The notes under the pieces: generated by a model
Seen by the model: the letters and a program-made list of their open reading frames with translations, nothing else
The model's database searches: none
Told to the model about the DNA's origin: nothing
Shown here: piece by piece, positions 34,202 through 46,700 of the stretch
How the letters are laid out: each line of letters starts with the position of its first letter
How positions within the stretch are numbered: the stretch's first letter is position 1
Translations under genes and position numbers: made by a program
NCBI GenBank assembly: GCA_047967505.1
Contig: CM106539.1
From: Dipteris shenzhenensis
Taxonomy: Eukaryota > Polypodiophyta > Polypodiopsida > Gleicheniales
Reading direction: 5' to 3' (one strand)
DNA: 64,000 nt

Positions 34202-34788
34202 TAACATGACCACGATCACTCTTGGAAATCCGGAACTACACACAAGCACAAGCAACCGATCATAGAACCACAGAGAGGCACAGGCATGCTCATCACCCAA
34301 CCGTGATGCTCACCGGTCCAAGACCCATAGAATCCGAGTATCCCCCAAGCCAAAGGCTGGGTTGTGGGCACGAACATCTCCATCCAACCAATCCTCAACC
34401 ACCTGGAGTCCCATACCACCAGAAGGGATCCGAGTATCCCCCGAGCCACATGCTGGGCTGTGGGCACGAACATCTGCATCCAACCAATCCTCAACCTCCT
34501 AGGGTCCCATACCACCAAAAGGCACCCATAGGACCTCAAGACACAGGTGTGCTTCCGCAACACGATCCAAGATCCAGACCAACAAGGAAGAGCTAGACCT
34601 ACTCTAACTTGCGTGAATGAAAATTGAACCCCTGATATAGGCTCTGACCCAACGCTGCTAAAAATGGCTAGAACCCTAACTCGTCCGTTGCCCTTGCAAG
34701 CCAACCTGAGAATCGCCTGCCTAGCGACAAGCCTCCCCGAGCTATCGTGTGCGCCTAAGCACACGTCAGATACAAAATGTACATGACA
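34202..34788 (-). repeat. gypsy-B 5' LTR
   Basis: 587 bp, matching 27984-28526. It contains a 96-bp internal tandem duplication (units starting at 34332 and 34428, each with cacgaacatctScatcc). Some smaller deletions offset the extra length. Confidence 0.9.
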
Positions 34789-35187
34789 AGTATGATTTTA
34801 TTCAAGAAAATTATGTTGTATGAGTGGCTTATTACTTACATTATATTATGTGCACGAATGTAATGAGGATCTTCCGCAACACGATCCAAGATCCAGACCA
34901 GCAAGGAAGAGCTAGACCTACTCTTACTTGCGTGAATGAAAACTGAACCCCTGGTATAGGCTCTGACCCAAAGCTGCTAAAAATAGCTGGAACCCTAACT
35001 CGTCCATTGCCCTTGCAAGCCAACCTGAGAATTGCCTGCCTAGCCACAAGCCTCCCCGAGCTATCGTGTGTGCTTGAGCACACGTCAGATACAAAATGTA
35101 CGACAAGTATGATTTTATTCAAGAAAATTATGTTGTATGAGTTGCTTATTACTTTCATTATATCATGTGCACGAATGTAAAGAGGAT
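34552..35187. repeat. Tandem duplication (about 318 bp x 2) spanning LTR edge and flank
   Basis: 34552-34870 and 34871-35187 are direct copies starting cttccgcaacacgatcc. Each has the last part of the gypsy-B 5' LTR plus the same 80 bp of flanking DNA (agtatgattttattcaag). Since the flank is copied too, this happened after insertion. It looks like unequal exchange or replication slippage. Confidence 0.92.
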
Positions 35188-35824
35188 TGTTGTAAAAGTA
35201 TTCACTGTTGCCTAGAAGATAACACTTCCCTCATAACCATTTGGTTAATTCAAAGGTCAAAACTCTCCGCATACAAAATAATGCAGTCCCCAAAAATTAC
35301 CAGGATCAGTTCCTTGTACCTTAGGTCTAAATGTCCATAATGGAAGTGAAATGTCTCATCTTACAGATAATGGGCCAAAAGGCAAAACAGATTCACTGTT
35401 GAAAACATCACAGACACCTCTACTTAACGTAGGTGTAATTATCCCAGCAGCAGAGCACTGCTACAAAGAGCACTTTTACACTCAATAAAATGCAACTGTA
35501 TAAAACAGAATAAAACAGGGAAGGTGCCAGTTTACGGAGCAGCTGCATTTGAAAAAATCCATTGATGTAGTAATCAACAAAATCTTCAATTCATGTGGTC
35601 ACTGCTTGCGGAAAGAATGATCCTTGGCTTCCAACTCCATTGACATGTTCTGCAGAAGCTTCACCGCTCAATTAAATTACTGTGTAGAAGCACTGCTTTC
35701 AAGACCAGTGGCAGAAAGCTTCAGCTGTCATACGTTTTACACAAAGGTAATTCCCTCTGATCTTCCCCAGCATCTTTCTCACATTGTGCAGCCAGAGGTT
35801 GCATTTGTAATTCTTACACAATAG
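35188..35824 (-). other. Downstream (3' UTR side) region of ABCE1
   Basis: Not coding by eye. It lies after the ABCE1 stop. The first AATAAA on the minus strand is at about 35113, inside the duplicated LTR flank, so the transcript may end in TE-derived sequence. 35238-35300 resembles 27735-27790 (catacaaaataatgcag). Confidence 0.4.
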
Positions 35825-35944
35825 TTAGTCATCTAAGTAGTAGTACGACCCGGCCGCCTTTTGCTCCCTGTCCTTTGTGGAATCAAGCTTGTTAATCCGA
35901 GGTCTGAAGTTTGTGGGATCACGCCTAAAAGTGATGTCCAGATG
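35825..35944 (-). CDS. ABCE1 (RLI2-like): ABCE1 last exon
   Basis: 120 nt: 39 codons plus TAA. Reads [20 protein letters not shown], then [19 protein letters not shown], the invariant ABCE1 C-terminus. Good acceptor, with a T-rich tract before aacag. It joins LFLS of the exon at 58893 in phase 0. Too short to be noticed by ORF length. Confidence 0.95.
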   Translation of the reverse strand, partial: HLDITFRRDPTNFRPRINKLDSTKDREQKAAGSYYYLDD

Positions 35945-38900
35945 CTGTTCAAAATAGACAAAAAAGCACACATTACAGATACAGATGGTAAGAAACTTGT
36001 ACTGTAAAACTTGACACGATCATTGAAAGTTCGATTTCTTCAACATAATGAATGCACTGCTTCATATTGTCCACTCCAAATCATGTACAAAGATACACCT
36101 TATATATAATGTATACAGGTGCATGCCATGGACATCCACAAATACCAAACTACTGAAAGGTGCACCCCACGGACATCCACAAATGCCAAACTAAAGAACT
36201 TCAAATGGCATTCCATCACATTAAACTATTTAATATTCCTTTACCTTGAAAGATTATTAACAAAGCTATGTTCCAATAAATGGGCAACTAGAGACTGATG
36301 AGCTTCATAGTTTATAACTATTGAGCTTGAAGACATCACTTTCTACTCTGCGTTCTGAGCTTGAACGACTTTCTGGATTTAGCTAGATCTGCTGTAATAT
36401 AAAGTTTAAAGTGTTCAATTTCACCTCATGAATTTTTTGACAAGTTTACATCCATCTGATACATAGTTACGAGAGGGTTTGACACATGACGCACTTTGAA
36501 CAATCCAATACATTTCACATGAGTTGAAGCAGTTACATTACTGTGTTTCCCACCATTTAGAAAATTAAGTGGAAGCCATTTGTTGTATCGCGCAAGTTCG
36601 TTGTTACCCAAAACCAAAAAAAACAAAAAAAAGAAGAGCCCCCCAAAAAAACCAAAAAAAAGGAGAGAAAGAAGAGGGAAGAAAAGGCAAATGATTCCAC
36701 CATTCAAAAAAAATATTTCACAAAGCTTCAGAGAAACTAGCTTCAGCCTGCAGTAGCTCTTAAGGGAGCCTTCAACAAGCCCTATTGCAGCCAGTGTACG
36801 GAGTAGGGGAGGAGCCCCCTGCCCGCTCTCCACTCCATCCTTACAGGGAGGTCCACCCTTCATCTACAGTTGTATAGATGAGATTGCCATCTACTACAGA
36901 ATACACTACCCTGCAGTAGCTCTTAAGGGAGCCTTCAACAAGCCCTATTGCAGCCAGTGTACGGAGTAGGGTAGGAGCCCCCTGCTCGCTCTCCACTCCA
37001 TCCTTACAGGGAGGTCCACCCTTCATCTACAGTTGTATAGATCAGATTGCCATCTACTACAGAATACACTACCGCACGGTCCCACTTGCACCATCGCATG
37101 TATGCAAGCTTTTTTTCTCTTTGTAGACAATTATTGCACTTAATGATATTATAATCTGATCAGAATAGTGAGAAGTAGTTGTCTCACATGTCTGTTCGTT
37201 GGTATCAGAGCTTCAAATTTTCCCGAGCTTCTAAGGCACAGGTTAGACAGCTTCGCCCTGCTGGACACCACCTGCTACCTCGCTTCCCTTCGGAAGCCTC
37301 CTACATTCACTTCCTGCTTACCTTCTCTCTGCCCCTGTCCCCATACAAGCCCTTCAAGCTATCAACCAGCCCATTTTCTGGGCTGGTCTTCTCGCATATC
37401 CCCACCTCTGGCCAGCCCATTTTTGGGTTTTAGCAAGGCCATGCCTCCTCTAGGCACCGCCTGGAGCCAGTACATCCCCTACGTTGGCTGTTTCTGCTAG
37501 CTCGCCCCCTCTTACTAGGGTGACAAGTGACGTCATTTAGGGGGGGAAAACTTGTGTGTCTTGATTTGTATGCATGCGGCCTCTTTTCAAAGAACAGCTA
37601 CATTGCTTCAAAGAATAGCTACATTGCTTCAAAACTTTCTCCTAGCATCCACCCCCCCTTCCTCTTGCAAGACACATCCCCACAAGACCAACTGCTTGTG
37701 ATCAGAAAAATATCCAATCACGTTTACCACAAAAAGAAAAAGAAATGCGGCTAGGAGACAACTGCTTGTGATCAGAGAAAATATCCAAGCACGTTTACCA
37801 CACGAAGAAAAAGAAATGTGGCTAGGGCATAACCTTGATACATTGCACAAATCCCCCACACCCATTGGTTCAAAAAGCCCAATTTATGCATTGTGCCGTT
37901 CAACAAAGTCCAATTCACCTTGTCACAAGCCTTCTCATAATCCAGCAGAAGAATATAGCAGGAGTTTGGAACTCCTTCCACCTCCCAAAAAGTAAAGATG
38001 TTGTCCAAGATGCTCCTCTCTTGAAAAAACATGTCTAGGTGTCATGGATGATGTTGAGGAGGTGAGGATGGAGCCATAAGCTCTGAAAGCCTTGCTAATA
38101 CCTTATACACTGTGTTTAGTAATGTGATTGAGCGCCACTAGTGAATGTATGCATTGTCACCCTTTTGAAATCAAAGATCTCATAATGTGGCTGCATCTTT
38201 CACACAATCCATTCGGGCCAATCCCCAATGCAAAGATGAGTTCGAGCGGTAACCCTTGATCTGACAATCGAGGTCCAAGTTGGATATCGAAGCACACACA
38301 TTGGCTAGACACAATGGGACAAGGGTCAAGCTAGATTGTTGAGGAATGGAGTAGGCTCCCCCATCAGCCGGAGGACAGGCTACCCATGCTCCCCTTGATG
38401 AGGGGAGCTAGCAGTAGGATGTAGGTGATCAATGTGACCATCTTGGAGGCATGGCATGGGGAACTTAGTCAAAATCCTAGATGCAAGGACCAGAGTCTCT
38501 CTCCAAGTTACTTCTTGCAACAGAATCATTGGCATGCTCTACCCGGTCTTCAATATTTGATTAAGCGGGTCATCACTCCAAACAACTCAATGCAAGTACA
38601 TCACTCCAAACAACTCAATGCAAGTAGCCATGGATTTGAGGGGTGATGGAATCATGGGACTCAATGGAGTGATAATAGGATCAAAGTGGTTGGTCGTTTG
38701 GCCAAAACAGAGCTAGATAAATTATCCCAAATTATTCCGTATGGACATGATGATTCTTGTTGGGTCCTATATTTATGCGAGGGCGTGTCCGGCACCTAGA
38801 TGTATCGGCTTAGATCCCTTCATAGGAGCGGCAGTGGCTCGAGCAACAAGTACACATGAGTTTCTTGCCAAGTGTTGGTCTTGTCTTTGGACTAGACTCT

Positions 38901-41900
38901 CCCCAAAGGAAGATCTCTTCTTCTGATTCGTAGCTCGTGGAGGTCTGCCCATAGAACAGTAGATGGACTTGTTATTGTTGCGCTGATGAGGCCTTGAAAC
39001 AAAATATATACCTAGATGAATCCAGGAACATTCCCAAACTCATCCTCTAAAAACACAACATAGTGCAGTTTCAATCTCATGATAGTCACTCACAAGGTTG
39101 AAAACCATAAACTCCATCATGCATAGCAGGGACTAGCTACTATGACATCCCCACTGACATCATCAGCGCCCAACAGTGGGTGTAGACCATAGTATAAAAA
39201 TATGCTCTCACACATACAAATCCACACACCCACACATACTTGAGCATCAATTTATACAAAGTCTTCATACTCAGTTTCTGTCGGCACTCCGGAGGTGAAG
39301 GGCAGACTCAGCCATGATGAAGGCTAGCACTAAAGGAGAAGGCTAATCAAAAGGTAGTCCAAAATCTCTTCAAAAGGCCTTGAAACAAAAGCCTATTCTC
39401 TACCTATAGAACTGCTGTTAGAGCACATAAGCATAGATGGTCTTGTCATTGCTATGTTACTGGAGACCTTGAAACAATAGCCTATCTTGTGAAGCTATCC
39501 AATGGCACAAGGATTTGGCAAGGCTCTCTCAACATTGTGATAGGTCTTCACTTGGATCTTAACACCTTAGCAAACGAAGGGGAAACACGCTTTCTTGTCT
39601 ACAATTTCCATTGTTCAAGAATCCATTTTTCTTGACAAAAGAATTGAGTGTCACGACTCCTCAACGTTCAAGCAATGACCAGCCCGGCAACTATGCTATA
39701 TAAGGCTAGTGGTCATATTCTACAATGGTAGACTTTGTATCACTTCTAGCGAGCAAGCATATATCTAGATAAATCCAAGAGCATGCCCAAACGCATCCTC
39801 TAAAAACACAACATAGTACGGCTTCAATCTCATGATAGTCACTCATATGGTTGAAAACCACAAACTCCACGCATAGCAAGGACTAGCTACTATGACATCC
39901 CCAATGACATGATCAGCACCCAACGGTGGGTGTAGACCATAGTATAAACATATGCTCCATAGTAGGCGAGGAGTTTTGAAACAGGTTTCGAGCTTTCGAA
40001 AACGTTTCGAGGAAAACCTGAAACGTCTGTAAAAACTTTTCGCACATAATAGAATATTTAAATATCCATTTTTTCCAAAAAATATTAAAACATTTTAGAT
40101 TATTACCACCAAAAGTCCAATACTTTTAAAAAACTCATGAGACATAGTGCACATACATTTGATGTGTCACTTAGAACTTGAAATTGGAAGCTTGAAACGT
40201 ATTACTAATTTCTAAATCAAAAAATTAACAACACATCATTGTAGATTCAAGCATCAATGGTCATATTTCAGAATTGAGAAAGATACATGGAATCATGAAT
40301 CATGATTCATGTCCGTTCTGCACTTGGACAGGCTAAAGGAAAATGTAGTTGAAAATCGATTTCAGCATACGGGCGACGTATGGGTGATTTGAGACGTACG
40401 GGTGGCAAAAATGCAATGCAACACCATATTTTTCAAAATCGGGACAAATTAGGGTTTTTGGAACAATGCGACTTTTTATGGGACCTCAAAACACGGGTTT
40501 CAGAACCGAAACGTTTCGTACGTTTCGGGCTGTTTCGAAACGCGTTTCGGACCTACTATGATTATTATGCTCACACATACAAATCCATACACCCACATAT
40601 ACTTGAGCATCCATTTATACAAAGTCTTCGTGATAAGTTTCTATCAGGTCTACAAGACACATACCAAGGAATAAGTAGCACCTATGGATAGCCCATACGC
40701 CATACAAATAGAATGCTGCAAAATTGAGTGGAGACTCAAGGGGGAGCCAACATAACAAAACCCTAGGGCTAACTGCCCTAATTGGACTAAGTATCCTAAC
40801 TGACCTAGGTGGTACATGTACTAATTGTACCAGAAGTCCTAACTGACTACCAAGGAATAAGTGGCACCTATGGATAGCCCATAGAATGGCCTACAATCAT
40901 GTAGCCTTGTCATGGCGGAGTTTGCCCTTCACTTCCGGAGTGCTAGTTATAATCAGTTAGGACTATTGGTACAATTAGTACATGTACCACCTAGATCAAT
41001 TAGGACACTTAGTCCAATTAGGACAGTTAGCCCTAGGTTTTTCTTATGTTGACTCCCCCTTGAGCCTCCACTCTCCGTTTTGCAGCAATCTATTACAGCA
41101 TCTCGTTTTTCTCCTTCTTGCTTCCATTTTTGAGCTTCCATTGCTTGCCATAGCCAACAGTGGTATCAGAGCAGGTCGGGAATCCATTCCCTCAGCCATT
41201 GACAGCTTTCCCAAGCTGTTTGGCAGCCTCCTAAGCCCTCATTCCTGCTGGTTTTGCTGATTACTACACACCCATGAGTGTTGGTGGCCTCTCCAAGCAC
41301 TTCTGTTGCGAAGACCTTCATTTTGACGCGAGAGCATCCACCGCGAAGGGAGCTGCGTTTCGGAGCATCTTCCAGCCTGCTGTAGCAAATTCAACCACAC
41401 GTATGAGATTATTGTTGCTGTACAGAATCCGTACAACTGTAAGGCCTGCTGTACGGAATCCATACACCTGTCCGGCCGCATTTAAGGCAGGCGCAGTGCT
41501 GCACGGAGCATTCCGAGACTGTACGGACTTGTTTCGCTCACACGTGTGGCCTGTACGGCTGATTTCCGGACTGTGCGGACGATTTCCTGCTGCTACCTTG
41601 CTGTACGGATCTGCCTCAGGGTGCGTGCCAGCTAACATAAAGCTTTCTCGACACTTTGGAGCTGTTTCGTGTAGTGTGCAAGTGTTTTTGCGCTGCCTCA
41701 AGCTGCATGCCGGCTGTTGAAGCCCTTTGGATCTTGCTGAGGTGATCTGGAGTCCACTCCTTGAGCCCATTCTTCCTCTTTTGGCATCCCTTTGCCTCGG
41801 GCTGCGAGTATCCCTCCTTTGGATCTCTTTCTTTTCATTTCTAAGTGCCCTCCTCCTCGAGGGAGCACTTTCTCTTGCTGTAATTCTCATTTCCAGCCCT

Positions 41901-43673
41901 CACTTGCTCGCATTCAGAGCCTTACACTGCTGTCCTTTCGGGCTACATCATTAGGTAAGCCATTGTTGCATTGGTTCTTTCCAATTTCGGCTTCATTTGC
42001 ATTTTGGAAAGGCCCCGTGTTGCCTTGAAAGGCCTCGTGTTGCCTTTTCGGAATTTTTCTTGCAACAGGTACACCTTGGGACAACAGAGTCTCTTGCAGG
42101 CATAAGCATTGAAGCTTGGGCATAATTTTGTGACTTGATTTTGAGAGGTTGCCTTTCTCTCATTTGCTTTGCCAATTGGTGCATTTGTCTTGAATTTCAG
42201 CACCATGTCTAGCAGCAAGGATGATTTGTTTGGGATGCTTGGGACTTATGACAAGCTTGAAGGCACCAATTATCCCATGTGGTCATACATGATGGGACAT
42301 GTTTTGGTTGCCAAGAATCTATGGCATATTGTTTCAGGTTCTGAGGCCAAGCCTACACGTAGTGCCAGTTCTGGTCCTGCACCTACTGCCTCTGGTTCTT
42401 CTTCAGGTGATGGTTCTAATGCAACTTCCAAAACACCTGCAGCTTCTACTACAGGTACTTTGCCTCTAATACCCTTGATGGGTTGCCTAATTCTTATCAA
42501 GGCTTTGCTACTACCTTGAGGTTGGTTGTAGGGGGTGACCAACTAGTTGCTCTTCTTCTTCAGGAGGAGCAAAGTCGTGCGAATCGCAATGCTTCTATGG
42601 CTAATGATCAAGCCTTTGCTACCCATCACAAACACAAAGGTAAAGGCAAGGTTTCAGCTCGAAAACCTTCTCATTCCCATGCCTCTTCTTCAAGGGATAA
42701 CAAAAAGAAGAAGAGATGTAATTATTGCAGGAAACTTGGGCATGATATTTCTGAATACAAGAAGCGCATTGCATCTAAAAAGAAGAAGAAAGAGTCTGGT
42801 CTTGCAATATCTGGTTCTTCTAGTACAGAAGATCGACATGAGTCCAATAATTTCGCACAACACCAGCATTGGGCTTTCTTGGTTACATGTCATTATAATC
42901 CTGATGTTCATGATGCTTGTATGGCAGTTTTAGATGTTCATAATGCCTGGTTCTTTGACAGTGGTGCTAGCAAGCACATCACTTCTTGTCTTGTCGGAAG
43001 TTATTCAGCTCATTAGAGCATACATCTCAGGGAGGCAGTGTCGCATGTGCCAATAATGCATCCTATACCGTGAAAGATATTGGGCAAGTTGCTCTTACTT
43101 CTGTCTCTGGTGGTATTGTTACTCTAGAGCATGTGCTTTATGTTCCAGGCATTCGTAAGAACCTCATTTCTATTTCAGCCATTGCTACATGTGGCTTTCA
43201 GGTTCTTTTTTATGGTGTCAGGTGTACAGTGTATGATGCTACACATGCCTTTACCATGGTCTTGACTGGCACATTAACTAGAGGTCTTTATAGATATACC
43301 TTTGTAAGACTAGAATAAGTCCACTCATACAACTTTAGATTTTTTATTGTTCTAAAGATAAAAAATCTACACAGAAAATAAAAGAGAATATGAAAGAGAA
43401 GAAAAAAGAGGTAAACAAAAACTTTTAAGAAAAACAAAAGAAAGACATACTTAGCAAGCAAAGCAACACTTATGTCGTCATCAATGCCCAAGCATAAGCA
43501 GCTATACTGGGTTTCTAAAGACCCGCGGAGTCTCTTGGGCAAACCCAATGCTTACTAAAATACGTCAAATAAACAAAAGAGAAAAAACAAGAAATAAAGA
43601 AGAAAGGAAGCAAGTGACTAAGCAAAAATAAACAAGCAAGTCAACAAACAAAATCTTCCAAAAAACTGGAATA

Positions 43674-43718
<45 letters not shown>

Positions 43719-46700
43719 TACTCTCACTCTCACTCTTATCCAAAACATAAAAAGCTAAATGGTCCTTTACACTTATGTATTGTTTCCTACAAAGAGTCAA
43801 AAATGCATTTCTAACTTAGAAAGCACAAGCATACTCAAACAAACTCTCTTTTGAAACTAAAAGAAAAACAGGCTATTCAGCTCCCCGCTTTTTGTTTTCA
43901 GCTTATGTTCAATCATTCTAAACATACCTAAGGCCGATACACCATAGGTAAAAGACTTCATATCTAAGATTGTGCGTACTTTTTTCATTATTTTCCTTGG
44001 ATTATACCTCTTGTGCAATAGTAAAGTGATCAAATTACTACACTGAGTGATAAAAGACTCCTTAGTTGTACAAAGGCGGGAAAATCTATGGAATTGGGAA
44101 GAAATGACTCCATATTTTGCCAAATCAGAAATGTTTGAGTCAATGTGAGACATTTTTATAATGTGTAAACCACTATATTCAAGTTGTTCACATTTATCGT
44201 ATATATCAACCTCTAATCCTATGGTAGATTGAGATATTCTAAGATTTAAGAAAACACAAGAATCCATCTTGAAGTGCAGTTCAGTTCACAAGAGTCACAA
44301 GGATAGATTCCTTCTCCAAAAGCACTTGCGTCTTTGTACATAAAGTTTTGAAAGTTAGGAACATCTGGTACAAATAAGTCATCTATAAAACACCTAACTT
44401 GGCTAAGCTTATGTAAAATGATAGGTCAGGTATTGATACAAATAAGACATTGCATAAACTCAAATTCATAAGTGAAAAGATAAAAGTTTGCTAAAAAAAC
44501 GACACAATTAGTGCCCATGGGGATTCCTATAATTTGTTGAAACAAAGAATCACCTATTGTGATGTAAAGATTATCTAAAAGAAAATCTATCCAAGAGCAA
44601 ACATCTTCCACACTTACTACCTTTGTGTATCTTTTCTTTTTAGAACCTATGTCATGATCTTTATTTTTTAGCCACAAGAAGTCAAAGCATGAGGCTGTTT
44701 TCTCAACTTTTAGCACTTTGCATCTATCTTTGTCAAATCTCATATTGAAAACTTCAGCCACTAGCTTTTTTATTCTAAACTTCAAGTCTTCCAGCTCAAT
44801 CTTTGTGTAAAGCGTCGTAAAATCATAGGTTTGAAGGAGAATAGGAGACTCTTTTTCCTGAATGCTTCGAGAGGAATTAAAAAATTTTACAACAGGAATC
44901 ACTCCTACAGAGTCATTTAAAATCCAACATGAGTGCGAGGAGACATCTGCCTCTTTTAATAAGTCCCTCCAAAGTTCATGGACACTAGGCAACATGGCTT
45001 TGAAGCAGTAGCTTAGCCATTTAGAGACATCCGTCAAAGTAGTCTCACAAGCAGCTGCAACAAATCTTGGCTTTTTGGGAGTTTTGTGAAACTTCCAAGA
45101 AGCACAAAGAAAAGGTATACTTGGATTGCAAACAAACCCAGAAGACTTGCAAAAACTCTGATGTTTTGAGATCAAATCCTTTTGAGAAACTAAGGCAGGG
45201 GCGTAAGTTTTGGCAAGCGAGTTCACTTCTCTCAAAAGACATTCTAAGTAAAACTTTTTGCAAATAAAAACAAAGTTATTGGAACATTTGTCCATATAAT
45301 AAATGACAAAATTCCTATGGAATTTTGGAAGAAGAGTTTCATCTTCTTTAGAAAGATATTACTTTGCTTTGAGCAACTAAGCGAAGGGACTTCTTCTAGT
45401 TTCAAAGCAACTTTCTTCAAAATCTCCCCTTTCCATTCTAATAAGATATTTTGAACTCCTAAACAATGTTCTAATTGCAAAACAAACTTTGAGATTCCCT
45501 TATCGATAGCTTTTAAAAGGCAAGACTCTTTAAAAGAGTACAATCAAAATTTCGTGCCTTTCATGAAAAGGTCTCTTAAGTTACTAGAAAGAAAAATTGA
45601 GTATCAGCTGTGACTACATGTCCTAAATCAACATCAATAAAGCTTTGGAATCTCTTACTTTTACAACAACAAGGTTCTCTAAGGATAGAAGATTTTGAAT
45701 GCTCTGAAAGCCTTTTACCTATCTCTCCATAGTTGAAAGCCTTTTGTCCTAAAGTTTTTACATACTTCCAAGCTACTACTAGATGCTTCCAAATTCTTCT
45801 CACAAAATGAGGGAAAGAATCCATTACTTCAGGAGACTTCAAAATTGAGTTTAAGCCTATCTTGTCAAGTGAGGGAGAAGTAAAAAAAACAAATCAAGAG
45901 TTCCTTATTTAGATAGACTTCTTTGCTTTGAAAGGAAGCTTTTACTTTTAAGAAGCGATCCGACGAAGTTTTAAGTCGTATATAATGGAGCTTATTTAGA
46001 TTCAAATCCTCAAAAGAGAAGTTTTCCAAGGTGTATTGAAGTTTAAAAAGAACTTTGACATTATATTTTTCAAAAACTTATATTGAAAAAAGACCCAGAG
46101 ACATTAATCTATCTAGGTAGAGTAGTCTTCTTTTATAGTCTCGAGAAGCAAAAACTCTTGGAACTGAGGAAGTTAAAGGAACTAAAGGAGGGGGAAGTGG
46201 AGGAAGAGGAAGTGAGGGAGGCAACTCACGAACATGTGAGATTACAGGAGAGCTAGGACAACCTTGTAACATAACTTTAGGTTTCCATACGATGTTAGGT
46301 GTATGATTATGTTGGTAATGAGGAATGTTAAAGGGCTTGATATGAGTTCTCCACATCAAAGGGTTCTTTTTAGAGGTTCTTTTATTTTTACGAAGAGTTG
46401 ATTTTCCTTCCAAATTAAAACCTCTTGGGAAGAAAGTGTATAAAGTTCTCATCCAAAACAATTCACGAGGACGAGCAGCCTTGTAAAAATCCTTGGCGTT
46501 ATTAAAATGGCCCTCTATATGCTCAATGGGAAAGCAACGAAAAGATTCGAAACCAGACTTTGCCATTGCCACATATAAGGGTTTTGAATTCTCAATTAAG
46601 GAATTCTTCCTATGAACTTTTCTAGCTTCCCTAACATGTTCTTGAAAACGAATAAAAGCTGTCCTATAGGTTTGTCCTACATAAAGCATATTACTACTAT

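Larger units (their letters stand above)
27984..34788 (-). mobile_element. LTR-bounded Ty3/gypsy chromovirus (gypsy-B)
   Basis: Minus-strand element with 3' LTR 27984-28526 and 5' LTR 34202-34788 (related over their length), PBS at 34200-34187 and a purine tract at 28541-28527. Flanking 5-mers are aatat and agtat, a TSD with one mismatch. Inside, in order: gag with an intact CCHC knuckle (about 32133-32090), protease (LFDPSSSHNFV, about 31900), RT, RNase H, integrase and a C-terminal chromodomain (28845-28579), which marks it as a chromovirus. All genes are broken. LTR divergence shows it is much older than copia-A. Confidence 0.92.

Noticed and set aside
35600-35827. Plus-strand ORF of 66 codons as an exon
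   Set aside because: It lies in the ABCE1 downstream region and shows no known motif or splice support.
41318-41890. 190-codon minus ORF in the copia-B leader
   Set aside because: Opposite to the element and overlapping an equally long plus ORF; no motif. GC-rich leader sequence gives long chance ORFs.
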